In this document: piece by piece, positions 1-8,473 of the stretch | Layout: every line of letters begins with the position of its first letter | How positions within the stretch are numbered: position 1 is the stretch's first letter | Assembly (NCBI GenBank): GCA_015679605.1 | Contig: JAAAVE010000660.1 | Location: forward strand, 3,975-15,283 | Direction of reading: 5' to 3' | Length of the DNA: 11,309 nucleotides | From: Podila epigama | Taxonomy: Eukaryota > Mortierellomycota > Mortierellomycetes > Mortierellales > Mortierellaceae | The notes under the pieces: generated by a model | Told to the model about the DNA's origin: nothing | Seen by the model: the letters and a program-made list of their open reading frames with translations, nothing else | The model's database searches: none | Made by a program: the position numbers and the translations under genes

Positions 1-25
1 AAAAAAAAAAAAAAAAAAAAAAAAA
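1..25. repeat. A25 homopolymer at left edge
   Basis: Twenty-five consecutive A residues open the window. If the exon at 118-204 is real, this run lies inside the intron preceding it. Long A or T runs recur in the introns and intergenic DNA here, so this is probably genomic. It may also mark where an assembly broke. Confidence 0.9.
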
Positions 26-117
26 TCACATTTACTACATTGCTGTCCTCCACACCAGAATCAGAATAAGAATCAGTCCCTGACCTTTGTCTCTTCTCTT
101 CATGTTATTTTGCGTAG

Positions 118-204
118 GACGACTTTGCGGACGAGGACGATGAGGAGAGTACATTCACAATGACAAAGCAAGCTGACGCCCTTCCAGAGCCTGTCGCCGC
201 CTAA
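118..204 (+). CDS. 3'-terminal exon of an unidentified gene (partial)
   Basis: An 87-nt open stretch follows a good intron acceptor (TGCGTAG at 111-117) and ends in TAA at 202-204. A branch-site-like CCCTGAC with a pyrimidine-rich tract lies about 35 nt before the acceptor. The only frame open throughout encodes 28 residues, beginning DDFADEDDEESTF and ending LPEPVAA. It is a strongly acidic tail with no recognisable domain. The same frame has a TAG exactly at the acceptor (115-117), and the other two frames are closed by stops, which fits a true terminal exon. The rest of the gene lies off the left edge, so I cannot name it. It is convergent with RPL34. A chance open frame remains possible. 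Confidence 0.5.
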   Translation, partial: DDFADEDDEESTFTMTKQADALPEPVAA

Positions 205-317
205 AGTGACCCAAGGCGATGGAGTATTTTTTTTGACCATTTATCAGCATCTAAGCATATTTTCCATACATATCTCAACTTTTTTTTTTCTCCAGCATAC
301 AAGACATTTACACAACA

Positions 318-323
318 AATAAA
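318..323 (+). terminator. Candidate poly(A) signal AATAAA, left-edge gene
   Basis: A canonical AATAAA lies 114 nt downstream of the TAA at 202-204, on the same strand. The distance suits a fungal 3' UTR. This is motif evidence only. Confidence 0.4.
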
Positions 324-496
324 CAGAAAGACGTTCATTCATTTCCGTTGTGTCGTTCGACAGTATCATGGCAGAAAAAAGAAAAAAGAGAAAAGTTGTA
401 TGCATTCTCGATGGAATTTGCTCCGCACTGTCTTCTGCCTCACTTCTCATTCATGGATCAGAAAGAAGAAAAAAAAAAAAGAATTGCAAGGTCATT

Positions 497-502
497 TTTA
501 TT
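497..502 (-). terminator. Candidate poly(A) signal AATAAA, RPL34
   Basis: Reading the - strand, AATAAA (TTTATT on +) begins 17 nt after the RPL34 stop codon. It would give a very short 3' UTR, which is plausible for a ribosomal protein mRNA. This is motif evidence only. Confidence 0.4.
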
Positions 503-518
503 TCTTTTTTTCCGTTCT

Positions 519-1398
519 TTACTTGGAGGCCTTGACGGGCTTGGCGGACTTGGCCTGAGCCTTGATGACCTTCTTGACGATCTTCTGCTCCTCGATCAAG
601 AAAGCACGGACGATTCTGTCACGAACGCAGTTGGCGCAGCGGGAACCACCGTAGGCACGGTTGACGGTCTTCTGGCGGCGGGAGATGCGAGCATACTCGG
701 TGGGGCGAAGAGCGGGAACCTAGTTATAATGAAGGATATAAAAAACAAGATAAGGGTCAGACCTTCAGAACCATAGTTTCGTTCGTTGTTCAACAAGAGT
801 CGACTCTAATAGTTGGTCTATTGTCCTGAACTTTTCTAATGCCTGTTCGGCAGGTCCAAGTGTACAAAAGACGCTCGATCGTCGAAAACATGTATCCTGC
901 ATGTTCACACTTTGGAACATTTGTCCCATAGAGCGAGCACAACATTGCGTGTTGTATATCCCCTTTGATCTTTGATAGTTGAGAATCAAAGAAACGCCTT
1001 GGATGTGTGTCCTGTCCAATGTATTGTACTTGTAATGTGTCGGTTTTCAATGGTCATGGCCTTGAAATAAAACGAGACATGTTTACTCCTTTTTCCTCCC
1101 TTATCTGGCAAGGAACTTTCACAATTTCCTGTCCTCTGACTGACCATATGGTCTTATGCTGTAGAGTGTCCTCCATCACTCTGCGGTCGAGGCCTCTAAA
1201 ACAGATCCAATGTCTCTCAAAAACAAAACAGCAACTTACACCGGGAAGAGCGACACCGCAGTCACCGCACTTGGGGGCGGTACCGGGCTTCTTCTCGTAG
1301 AGCCAAGTCAAGCGACCACCGGGGGTCTTGACGACGCGAGTCCTGTTGGACTTGGTGTTGTACGACAAACGACGGCGGTAGGTAAGACGCTGAGCCAT
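519..1398 (-). CDS. RPL34: 60S ribosomal protein L34 (eL34)
   Basis: Structural protein of the large cytosolic ribosomal subunit. Two coding exons on the - strand, 1240-1398 and 519-719, join in phase 0 across a 520-nt intron (donor GTAAGT, acceptor CTAG) to give 119 residues, the usual eL34 length. The N-terminus [15 protein letters not shown] and the segment RVVKTPGG match the family. The four zinc-binding cysteines are present as two CX2C pairs, C44/C47 (KCGDCG) and C81/C84 (SRCANC). The block [16 protein letters not shown] and the following [11 protein letters not shown] are near-invariant in eukaryotic eL34. The C-terminus is the expected lysine-rich tail ending KASK. The ATG is directly preceded by TTTTTTTTCAG, so the start codon may open the first exon after a 5' UTR intron. 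The gene is divergent from CTNNBL1. Confidence 0.97.
720..1239 (-). other. Long RPL34 intron (520 nt) with several hairpins
   Basis: The intron is bounded by GTAAGT at the 5' end and CTAG at the 3' end, with a CTGAC branch-site candidate about 40 nt before the acceptor. It is three to six times longer than the introns of CTNNBL1 and NPRL2 here. It contains short perfect inverted repeats: 969-976 with 985-992 (8 bp), 887-892 with 900-905 (6 bp), 842-845 with 851-854, and the palindrome GAGTCGACTC at 797-806. I found no canonical C/D box pair (RTGATGA..CTGA) on either strand. No tRNA or protein-coding insert is recognisable. Confidence 0.85.
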
Positions 1399-1727
1399 CT
1401 GAAAAAAAAGAGGAGATTGAAGAAAAAAATATAAAAGGGTTGATTAGGATCAGATGGACAGCATGAGATGTTGCTCTCCTCCTCCTCTTACGCCCAATCC
1501 AAATAGTGTGATTCCAGAGATTCACTCCTTTTTGATGAAAAGTTGGCCTGATCTCTCTTTTTTTGGTGATTGCGTGATTTCCTGGCTGTTTGGTTGTACT
1601 TTCCGTTTTCTTTTTTCAACCAGTCTGTGTTTTGTTTGTTTGTTGCCTTTGTAGATTGACTGATTCATTCAGGTCATGAATCCTACTGACGCCTAGAGCT
1701 GTCAACTTTTGCTTTTCGAAAACATAC
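1399..1727 (-). other. Possible RPL34 5' UTR intron
   Basis: On the - strand, a polypyrimidine tract and CAG abut the RPL34 ATG exactly (acceptor at 1399-1401). An upstream CCTAATCAAC could serve as branch site. The best upstream donor I see is GTATGT at 1727-1722, giving a 329-nt intron. The acceptor is convincing in form; the donor choice is a guess. Without transcript data, this could simply be a T-rich 5' flank. Confidence 0.35.
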
Positions 1728-1977
1728 AGACGTTGTTGATGGCGAGCAGCAAGAGGATAGGTCATGATGTCTGTGCCGACATTAGAGATTCTTGATGATG
1801 TCTCCCTTTTTTTGAGTCACCATGCATGCAGCATCAGTGAATGCCTCGTCTGATTTAGCCTAAACTCTCCTGATGTCTTTATAATCCCTTTCCTGCCATG
1901 ATACCAATGGATCGTATGCCGATGTACTGTCCGGATGAAGATGAAGGATCGTTTGTTACGCATGGATGGGTTAATCT

Positions 1978-1990
1978 AATCGATGGATGG
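1978..1990 (-). promoter_or_regulatory. 13-bp word CCATCCATCGATT, copy 1
   Basis: The - strand reads CCATCCATCGATT, an exact match to the + strand at 8411-8423 in the NPRL2/EEF1G promoter. In both places it reads in the same direction as the adjacent translation gene (RPL34 here). This copy is about 580 bp upstream of the RPL34 ATG. Whether a protein binds it is unknown; the sequence is partly a CCAT repeat, which makes chance recurrence easier. Confidence 0.4.
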
Positions 1991-2298
1991 GTTTCCTGTA
2001 TCTTTGTTTTCGTTTTGGATGCGTTTCTCCCTTTGTTTGCCTATTTGCCCTCCATGTGCTCGATCCCTCCGCCGCTCCCTCTGCACAAAAAAAATTAATT
2101 TTGGACCAGGGCCTTTACTTCGATAAGTTTGGAAGAGAATTTTCAGACGCAGGCAAGCAAGCGGAGGAACATATGGATCAGAGGCAAGGATGCACGTGAT
2201 TCACTGAGCGGAAAATGGTCCCTGATATGGGTAAAAATGAAACAGTTTGAATTGTGTGAAAACATGCATTCATTCCATTCACCTTTGTTTGCACCACC

Positions 2299-5200
2299 AT
2301 GGACATTGACAGCATCTTCAAGGTATCTTGAAGCCGATACCTCTTTCTTTTTCTTCTCGCACAGAGTTTTTTCTTTTTTTTTGTTACTCTTCACTCTGTT
2401 GTATACTCTGCCATCAAGAAATCATTCTTAACATGATAATGTCACCTCACCTGTTGTGAATGTAATAACACGCACACAAAAAAAAAAAAATATGCATATA
2501 CCATATAGACACCAACGGCTCCTGCGACAAAGGGCGGTGTGAAGCGCAAGCTCGTGTCGCCAGAAGAAATGTACCGCAAGAACGCGCGGCATATGAGCTA
2601 TGAGGAACTCACAGGACGCAAGTTTGATCCAGTAGCCGCCGCTTCTTCTTCAGACGCTGGCGAAGGATCGTCGTCATCATCATCATCGAAACGACGTGCG
2701 ACTGTGTCAGAGGAAGACGAACAAGACACGGCTCATGATGGGGTCGAGTTTATGGATGAGGAGGAGGAGGATGATCGATTCTTTGGCGATGGTCTGACCA
2801 GTGACCAAAAGGAGATTCTGGACTATGTGGACGAGATCAACCCTGAAGAGGTAAAAAACACTGAAATCAAGCGAGGATAGTCGCGCGAGGCTTGTTGTGC
2901 GAGGATTGTCCTGCATTCTCATACAGTAACGTCCACTCACTCTCCTTCTCGTCTCTCTCTCTCTCTCTCTTTCCCTCTGTTACAGGAACAATTCGATCTT
3001 GCGGCTGTCAGGAAGATGATTCTCAAGTTTGAAAGAGCGATTAACAAGAACCAAGAGATGCGCGTCAAATATGCAGATGATCCAGCAAAGTATGGACCCT
3101 TTTTTTTGTCTCGTGTTATATGTCACTTTTTCCTTTTTTCAGATTGGACATTCTTTTTTTCTTCTCTTTTCTAACTTTGTTCTCAACGTTTTAATGGAAT
3201 CACTTTACTCATCCTTCTACCAGATTCATGGAATCAGAAGCAGATCTGGATGAAGAAATCAAACACCTTATGGCTTTGACACAGGCACCACAGTTTTACC
3301 CAGTCCTGGTCGAGCTCAACACAGTGGCATCGATCCTCTCACTCTTGACACACGAGAACATGGATATCTCAATTGCCGCAATCGAGTTACTCAAAGAACT
3401 GACAGACGAAGAAGTCTTGAGTTTGAACCTGGATGAAGACGAACAAGTCGCAGGAAGTGAAGGCGAAGCTGGCATGAAAATCTTTGTGGAGGCACTCGTC
3501 AAGGATGGGGTTCTGAACCTTTTGGTCCATAATCTGAATCGTTTGGATGAAGAAGAGGCGAATGATCGTCAGGGTGTGTTCAACACATTGGCCATCTTTG
3601 AAAACTTGACGTCGATCGATCTTCAGTTGGCAGAGACGATCGTCCTCAAGTCTGAATTGTTGCCTTGGATATTGAAGAGGCTCAAGGCCAAAGCCTTTGA
3701 TTCGAATAAGCAGTATTGTAGTGAATTGCTCGCTATTCTTTTTCAGAACAGCTCTGGTAAGGCTTACATCTGTCTCCTTTTCTCTCTCTATCTCTCTCTC
3801 TCTGGATAATGTTCATGAATGATCATGGCTGTGCACTCTAAAGCATTGTTCATCTGACTCCACCCTCTTTCTTTTTTTTTCTTTCATTATCGTTTTACCC
3901 ATTCGGAAAATAGAAAACCGCAAGTACTTGGGATCAATAGGCGGGATTGACGACCTGCTACAATTCCTTTCAGTATATAAGCGCAAAGACCCCAAGGACC
4001 CTGATGAGATTGAAATGCTAGAGAATCTCTTTGATGCACTTTGTTCAGCCCTTGCGGAGAAGGAGGTCAAACAGATATTCCTGGAAGGAGAAGGCAATGA
4101 ACTCATGGTGATTATGATCAAGGAGAAAAAGATGGCACGACTTCGAGCAGTCAAGGTTTTGGACTATGCAATGTCGACCAAGGCCGGTACGGCGAATTGT
4201 TTACGGTTTGTGGAGATTATGGGACTCAAGACTCTATTCTCCATCTTTTCCCGCAAGGTAATGCTTCTAGACACTTGGCCTTTATATATATGTCCTGCAA
4301 GTTCACCTGCTCGCGTCAGCCTTCATTCGCAAGGACTTGATCATACACACCCTTTTCACTCTTTTTTTTCACTCACATGTTCCATTCATGCTTGAACAAA
4401 AAAAAACATAGGGTGTCGAAAAGTTGAAAAAGGCATATAAAAACTTTTCAGAGGTCGAAGAAGAGGAACATATCGTTGGCATCATGGCATCTCTTGTACG
4501 GAATCTGCCACTGGAATCAGGTCACCGTCTGAGAGTCGTTCGCAAATTTGTGGAGGAAGACTATTCGAAACTGGAACGGCTATTGGATCTTCGGGAAGGG
4601 TATGAGGCACGTGTACAGGCATTCGATGAAAAGATTGCACAGGAGAATGAGGCGCAGGGGTTGGATGAACAAGAGATTCTGGAAGAGGCGCCGTTGCGAG
4701 CATTAGAACGATTGGATGCAGGTCTTTATTGCATGCAGTTGATTGATCTGATCTTGGCGCATTTGTGTGCAGAGAACCTGGATCTGGATGTGGATGTCAG
4801 TGGATCGTCTGAAGGTGATAAGAATGGTGAGGCTCCAGAGAATGAGATCAAGGCAAAAGTCAGGACGTTATTGAACCGTCGAGGCCAGTCCCTGGATGAC
4901 ATCAAGGAAAACCTCAGAGGTATGCATGATTCATACAACTCACACATGGCACACTTTTTTTTCCCCCTTGGATAACGACAATGTTGTTTCTTTCCGATTC
5001 AATTTTTCAATGAGTCTTGTCATATTCACTCTTTCATTCTTTATTCCTTATTTACTTTTTACAAAAAATTAGCATATTTGGATGGATTGGAGGTGAACGA
5101 AGAATTGGCGTTGGAGGCACGGAGGAAACTCTTGTCCCAGGCAAAACCTGATTCTTTGGACAAGTCCATCGCGATTGTTGGTGAAAGTGAAAACAACAAG

Positions 5201-5323
5201 GACGAAGACAAAGAAGAAGGTGAAGTCACTGCATCAAAGATAGAATTGACAGCTGAAGAGGACAGTGCCTTGGAAGCCTTGGAAGCAAAGGAATCTGTGC
5301 AATATATGCTTGGATTCTTGTAG
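2299..5323 (+). CDS. CTNNBL1: Beta-catenin-like protein 1, spliceosome-associated ARM-repeat protein
   Basis: Seven exons: 2299-2322, 2509-2850, 2986-3089, 3224-3756, 3914-4257, 4412-4919 and 5073-5323. They encode 701 residues; human CTNNBL1 has 563. Intron phases are 0, 0, 2, 1, 0, 1, and introns are 134-186 nt with GT..AG ends. The start has a strong context (CACCACCATGG). Residues 1-8 are MDIDSIFK. Next come a basic, nuclear-localisation-like KRK near residue 20, a serine run and an acidic stretch (about 50-100). The ARM-repeat body runs from about residue 125. Family signatures are KFMESEADLDE (about 157), QYCSELLAIL (before exon 5), LENLFDALCSAL, KVLDYAM and ERLDAGLYCMQLI; the C-terminus VQYMLGFL matches the end of the human protein. 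The human protein is nuclear and associates with the Prp19/CDC5L complex of the spliceosome; a similar role is inferred here. Extra length is mainly in acidic loops (about 215-235, near exon 6 end, and exon 7). Confidence 0.95.
2952..2971 (+). repeat. (TC)n microsatellite in CTNNBL1 intron 2
   Basis: About ten TC units form the polypyrimidine tract just before the acceptor TTACAG at 2980-2985. A length change here could alter splicing strength. Confidence 0.9.
3781..3803 (+). repeat. Interrupted (TC)n tract in CTNNBL1 intron 4
   Basis: A CT-rich run broken once by A lies near the 5' end of intron 4 (3757-3913), well away from its acceptor. It is an ordinary microsatellite. Confidence 0.85.
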
Positions 5324-5470
5324 TAGAATGAGAAAAAAAAAGTAATATATATATTCTCTTTTCGCAAAAAAGGAACAAACTGCATTTGGACTTTTTAATA
5401 TATTTTACATCATATCCAAGAAAATAAATGCTAGCATACATGAAAAAAAAAGAGGGAGGAGGAAACTCAT
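5324..5470. other. Tail-to-tail gap between CTNNBL1 and NPRL2
   Basis: Only 147 bp separate the two stop codons. The region is A/T-rich and must hold both 3' UTR ends unless the transcripts overlap. I see no gene in it. Confidence 0.8.
5423..5428 (+). terminator. Candidate poly(A) signal AATAAA, CTNNBL1
   Basis: A canonical AATAAA lies 100 nt downstream of the CTNNBL1 stop and 42 nt before the NPRL2 stop codon on the other strand. No AATAAA for NPRL2 occurs within the gap on the - strand; only a TATTAAA-like variant is present. Confidence 0.5.
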
Positions 5471-8319
5471 TCATCGATAGATGAACTTCACACGGCTGTC
5501 GGTGGCCAAAATCTGATCCAGCTCTCGGACACTACAGCCGAATTGCGTGCACAACTCGTCGTAATGGTGCTGGCCGTCCAATAGTCTAAGAATGAGAAAA
5601 GAAGGAAAACGCGTGGGTTAGACAACCTAGGCATCTATAATACTATATCGTTGTGCAAAATCAATCAGACAAAGATCCTCCTTCCCCCCCCTCCCCCTCC
5701 TCCTTACTTTCTCAAGGCAGGTGGGATAACCACTGTGCCAGCATTCGGACCAGAGTGTGCAGGATCATTTGACGGATGTTGCAACTGTTGTTGTTGTTGT
5801 TGAAGCTGTTGGTATTGACTATACGTCATATAGGTGTTTTGGTCTGTAGGAGCCAAGGTCTCACCATACAATTTTCGCGGCGCCTGCGTCTCACCACCGG
5901 GCACGACTGTCGCTGGAACATTGCCACCGCTGCCCACGAGGGGTGTCGGTGCTGGTGATGGCGATGGGGTCACCACAGATGAAGAGTTGACTGAATTAGG
6001 TGCTGTCCCTTGTTGTGGTTGTTGGCTATGGGCAGTGTCACTCTTGCTGCTAGAAGGTGGAATTGCCGTCGCAGGGTCGTGGTAATCGAGTATTGGGTAT
6101 TTATGTACTCTGTACAAGAATCCTTTGATGACCCCAAATGAGATGAATCGTCTATTAGAGAAGAAAGAGCAAAAAGTGTTGGATCTCAGATTCGTGCCGC
6201 ATAGCTCCTTTTTTTTTTGACAACATTTTCTTTACCTGACATCAATGTTATATTCCGAGATTTGATTTTGTTCAATCCAATCTTGAAGAACAACACCATA
6301 CTGCAAGGAGCAATAAAGTGAAAAGATCTTTGCAAACGACGGTGCATGCATGTCTACGATTTCCAAGACAAAGTAAGAAATGATCTGGCGTGTTAGAAAA
6401 CTGTCATGACACTTCATGAGGAAGAAGAAGAAAAAAAAGAAAAATATATATATAATGATTCGTACCTGGGAGTGTGACATAGGATACACATTCACATTGC
6501 AAGGCAACATCTTCCGTCAAACGCATCATTTCAATCTTGACAGCGTATATGTTTTTGAACTGGAATAAATCCACCATGATAATACATCCATAATATCTAA
6601 AACAAAACAAAGAGATGTTTAAATGATAATGATACTCTGCAAAAGAATGAAGACCATTGCCTCAAAGGATATCCTCCAAAAAAAATGACAAGACAAGACA
6701 AAAACAAGGACCTACAAGAGATGCGACATGCACATTCGCGCCAGTCCAGTTTCAACATCTGCATATTCAGCAATGCGTTTGACAGAGTTGACGCCGTTGA
6801 TATATCCTGTAATTCGTTGCATGGTCATATCCCAGTTGACATCAGTTAATGCCTCCAAATTCACAGTCGAGATTGGCACCTGGTAGTCATATACTGGCGT
6901 AGGGTTCGGATACGTCGGGAAAAGTTTCAAGTTGATGGTATTCGCAGAGTCTATTCATGTACAAAAAAACAAGAGGCCCATGTTGGGTCAAAAACATTGG
7001 TACTTTTTAGAACAGCAACATCAAGCGGGGAGGAAAAACCCTCTTATTTGCTAACAAAATGACATTCGCCTAGCTTCTTTTTTTCCCTTCTTACCAATAG
7101 GGATTTGACATTCGCAGTAACTATTGAGGTCCTCGATGAGCTGTTCGATGAGGTTTTGCATCCCGCTCCCATGTTCAATCTGGTCTCGTTGAAGCAATAA
7201 TGGCGAGGCTGGAGGTTTGGTAGTGGGATTCGTGGCTGCGGTCGTTGCTGTTGTTGAGGAAACACCGTTTTGATTTGCAGCAGCAAGAGTGGCCGCTTTG
7301 GAGGGTGGAAAGGGCGATGAGGAAGGAGGAGCTGTCAAGATGGTTGTAATAGCATTTCCTGATATACTTGGCGGTGAGGAGACCAATGCCGTGGACGTGA
7401 TAGTGGATGCTGGAGTAGGCGGAGGTGATATTGATGATGCTGACGTTGCTATTGCTGTTGCTGTTGCCATGGAAGATGATATAACATTGGTTGATGCAGC
7501 CTGTCCGGATGACATGGGGGGTAAAGAAGAAGAGACACCATTGAAAGTCGAAGAGGAAGGGGATGGTGATGTTGTGTTTGAACTTGGCTTCTCTGCAAGC
7601 GACATGGACGACATTGACGCGGCTGCATCAGTCCCTAAAGATGATGGTCCTGTTGTAGCCGCCATAGAGTTTGCTGTCGTCTGTGCTTGTGCTCCTTGAG
7701 ATGTAGACGCGGTGGGTATGGAGGTACTGGGCGCGTTGTTTGTCTGTGAAGATGGTACAAATGTTCCATTGACTGATGTTGCTGTACCTGCTGTAGCTGC
7801 AGGCGCTGTTGTTGTTGTGGTGGTGGTGGTGGTACCCGTAGTTGTTCCTGTGGATGATGATGATGGTGGTGGTATGGACGACTGGGGAGTTATGGCTGCC
7901 AAGTTTGCGAGAGTGCCATTGTCCATCATGGCAAGACGCGTCTGCCTGCTTAGAAACTCGCTTTCCTTCTCGAGTGCCTTGAGTACACGCGCCATTTTAC
8001 GGACAACGGGTTCATAACTGCTGATCTCGGCATCCTTATCAAAGACAAAGGCCAGGTTGAACATGAGGGCGTTTCTTTGAAACTTTTTATGTTCGAGGTT
8101 GATGGGATAGCCAATGACTTTGCACGTTGGGGTCGAGATGGTGACAAGTTTGTTACAAAGCTCGACCTTTGGAATCAGAAACTCGGAGATGGAGTCAAAG
8201 TCAACGAGAGGCGAAGTCTTTGAGAGGATAGACCCTTCGGGCACCTCGTACAGGACCTTGGGGCCCTGTGTCGGGTGGAAGGTGCAATAAAAGATGGACA
8301 GTAGCCGAGGGAATCCCAT
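5471..8319 (-). CDS. NPRL2: GATOR1/SEACIT subunit Nprl2 (nitrogen permease regulator 2)
   Basis: Six exons on the - strand: 7095-8319, 6716-6950, 6466-6596, 6236-6353, 5708-6151 and 5471-5585. They encode 755 residues (human 380). Introns are 144, 119, 112, 84 and 122 nt. Nprl2 with Nprl3/Npr3 and Depdc5/Iml1 forms the complex that inactivates Rag-type GTPases at the lysosome/vacuole and so restrains TORC1 when amino acids are scarce. The N-terminal longin-type domain (1 to about 130) has FHPTQGPKVLYEVPE and the block LEHKKFQRNALMFNLAF; R82 aligns with the catalytic arginine finger R78 of human NPRL2. Later family blocks are YCECQIPID, VNWDMTMQRI, LLYYGCIIMVDLFQF, KIFSLYCSL and NIDVRRFISFGVIKGFLYRVHKYP. 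The C-terminal winged-helix-like end is HHYDELCTQFGCSVRELD. Two low-complexity insertions interrupt it: about 146-375 (Ser/Thr/Ala/Pro) and 598-712 (Pro/Ser then a Q run). The ATG at 8319 is the first in the promoter interval. Confidence 0.95.
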
Positions 8320-8410
8320 GCCGTCTTGGAAAGGATGTCAACAACAATGGGGGTTTTTCAAAATGGTCTTCGCTTTTTTAAAGTTATCGACATTCCATTC
8401 CCATTCCCAT

Positions 8411-8423
8411 CCATCCATCGATT
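8411..8423 (+). promoter_or_regulatory. 13-bp word CCATCCATCGATT, copy 2
   Basis: This is an exact copy of the word on the - strand at 1978-1990. Here it lies about 120 bp upstream of the EEF1G ATG and reads in the EEF1G direction. It sits at the end of a CCAT repeat. It could be a shared transcription-factor site of translation genes; that is inference from two copies only. Confidence 0.4.
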
Positions 8424-8473
8424 GCATCACATGACCGTGTGGCTTAGTCTCATCGCATGGGGTGGAGAGGGTG

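Larger units (their letters stand above)
205..518. other. Convergent 3' flanks between the left-edge gene and RPL34
   Basis: This 314-bp gap separates two stop codons that face each other. It is A/T-rich and holds no supportable gene. Open frames here (for example - strand 244-450 and + strand from 348) have low-complexity, lysine- and phenylalanine-rich translations without family resemblance. It should contain the 3' UTRs and poly(A) sites of both genes. Confidence 0.6.
1399..2298. promoter_or_regulatory. Divergent promoter region of RPL34 and CTNNBL1
   Basis: About 900 bp lie between two start codons that point away from each other, so both promoters must be here. Visible elements are CCAAT at 1494-1498, a TGAGTCA (Gcn4/AP-1-type site) at 1813-1819, an 11-bp direct repeat ATGGATGGGTT at 1962-1972 and 1983-1993, and the 13-bp word shared with the EEF1G promoter at 1978-1990. 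Short open frames (1454-1654, 1898-2098, and 1616-1765 on -) have no family resemblance and I do not call them genes. No TATA box can be assigned with confidence. Confidence 0.7.

Noticed and set aside
1616-1765. 49-residue - strand open frame starting MTYPLAARHQ upstream of RPL34
   Set aside because: Short and without family resemblance. It partly overlaps the candidate 5' UTR intron of RPL34, so a chance frame is the simpler reading.
1763-1853. C/D snoRNA-like boxes in the RPL34-CTNNBL1 interval (TGATG words, CTGA at about 1850)
   Set aside because: The C-box matches are imperfect and no terminal stem can be drawn.
2539-2880. CTNNBL1 starting at 2539 without the upstream mini-exon
   Set aside because: That position is GTG, not ATG. 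The frame is open back to an acceptor at 2508, and joining 2299-2322 gives a good Kozak ATG and a family-like MDIDSIFK start.
7289-8017. Two + strand open frames (7289-7699 and 7712-8017) opposite NPRL2 exon 1
   Set aside because: They are antisense images of the Ser/Thr-rich insertion, with Val/Asp/Gly-rich repetitive translations, and the - strand gene is well supported.
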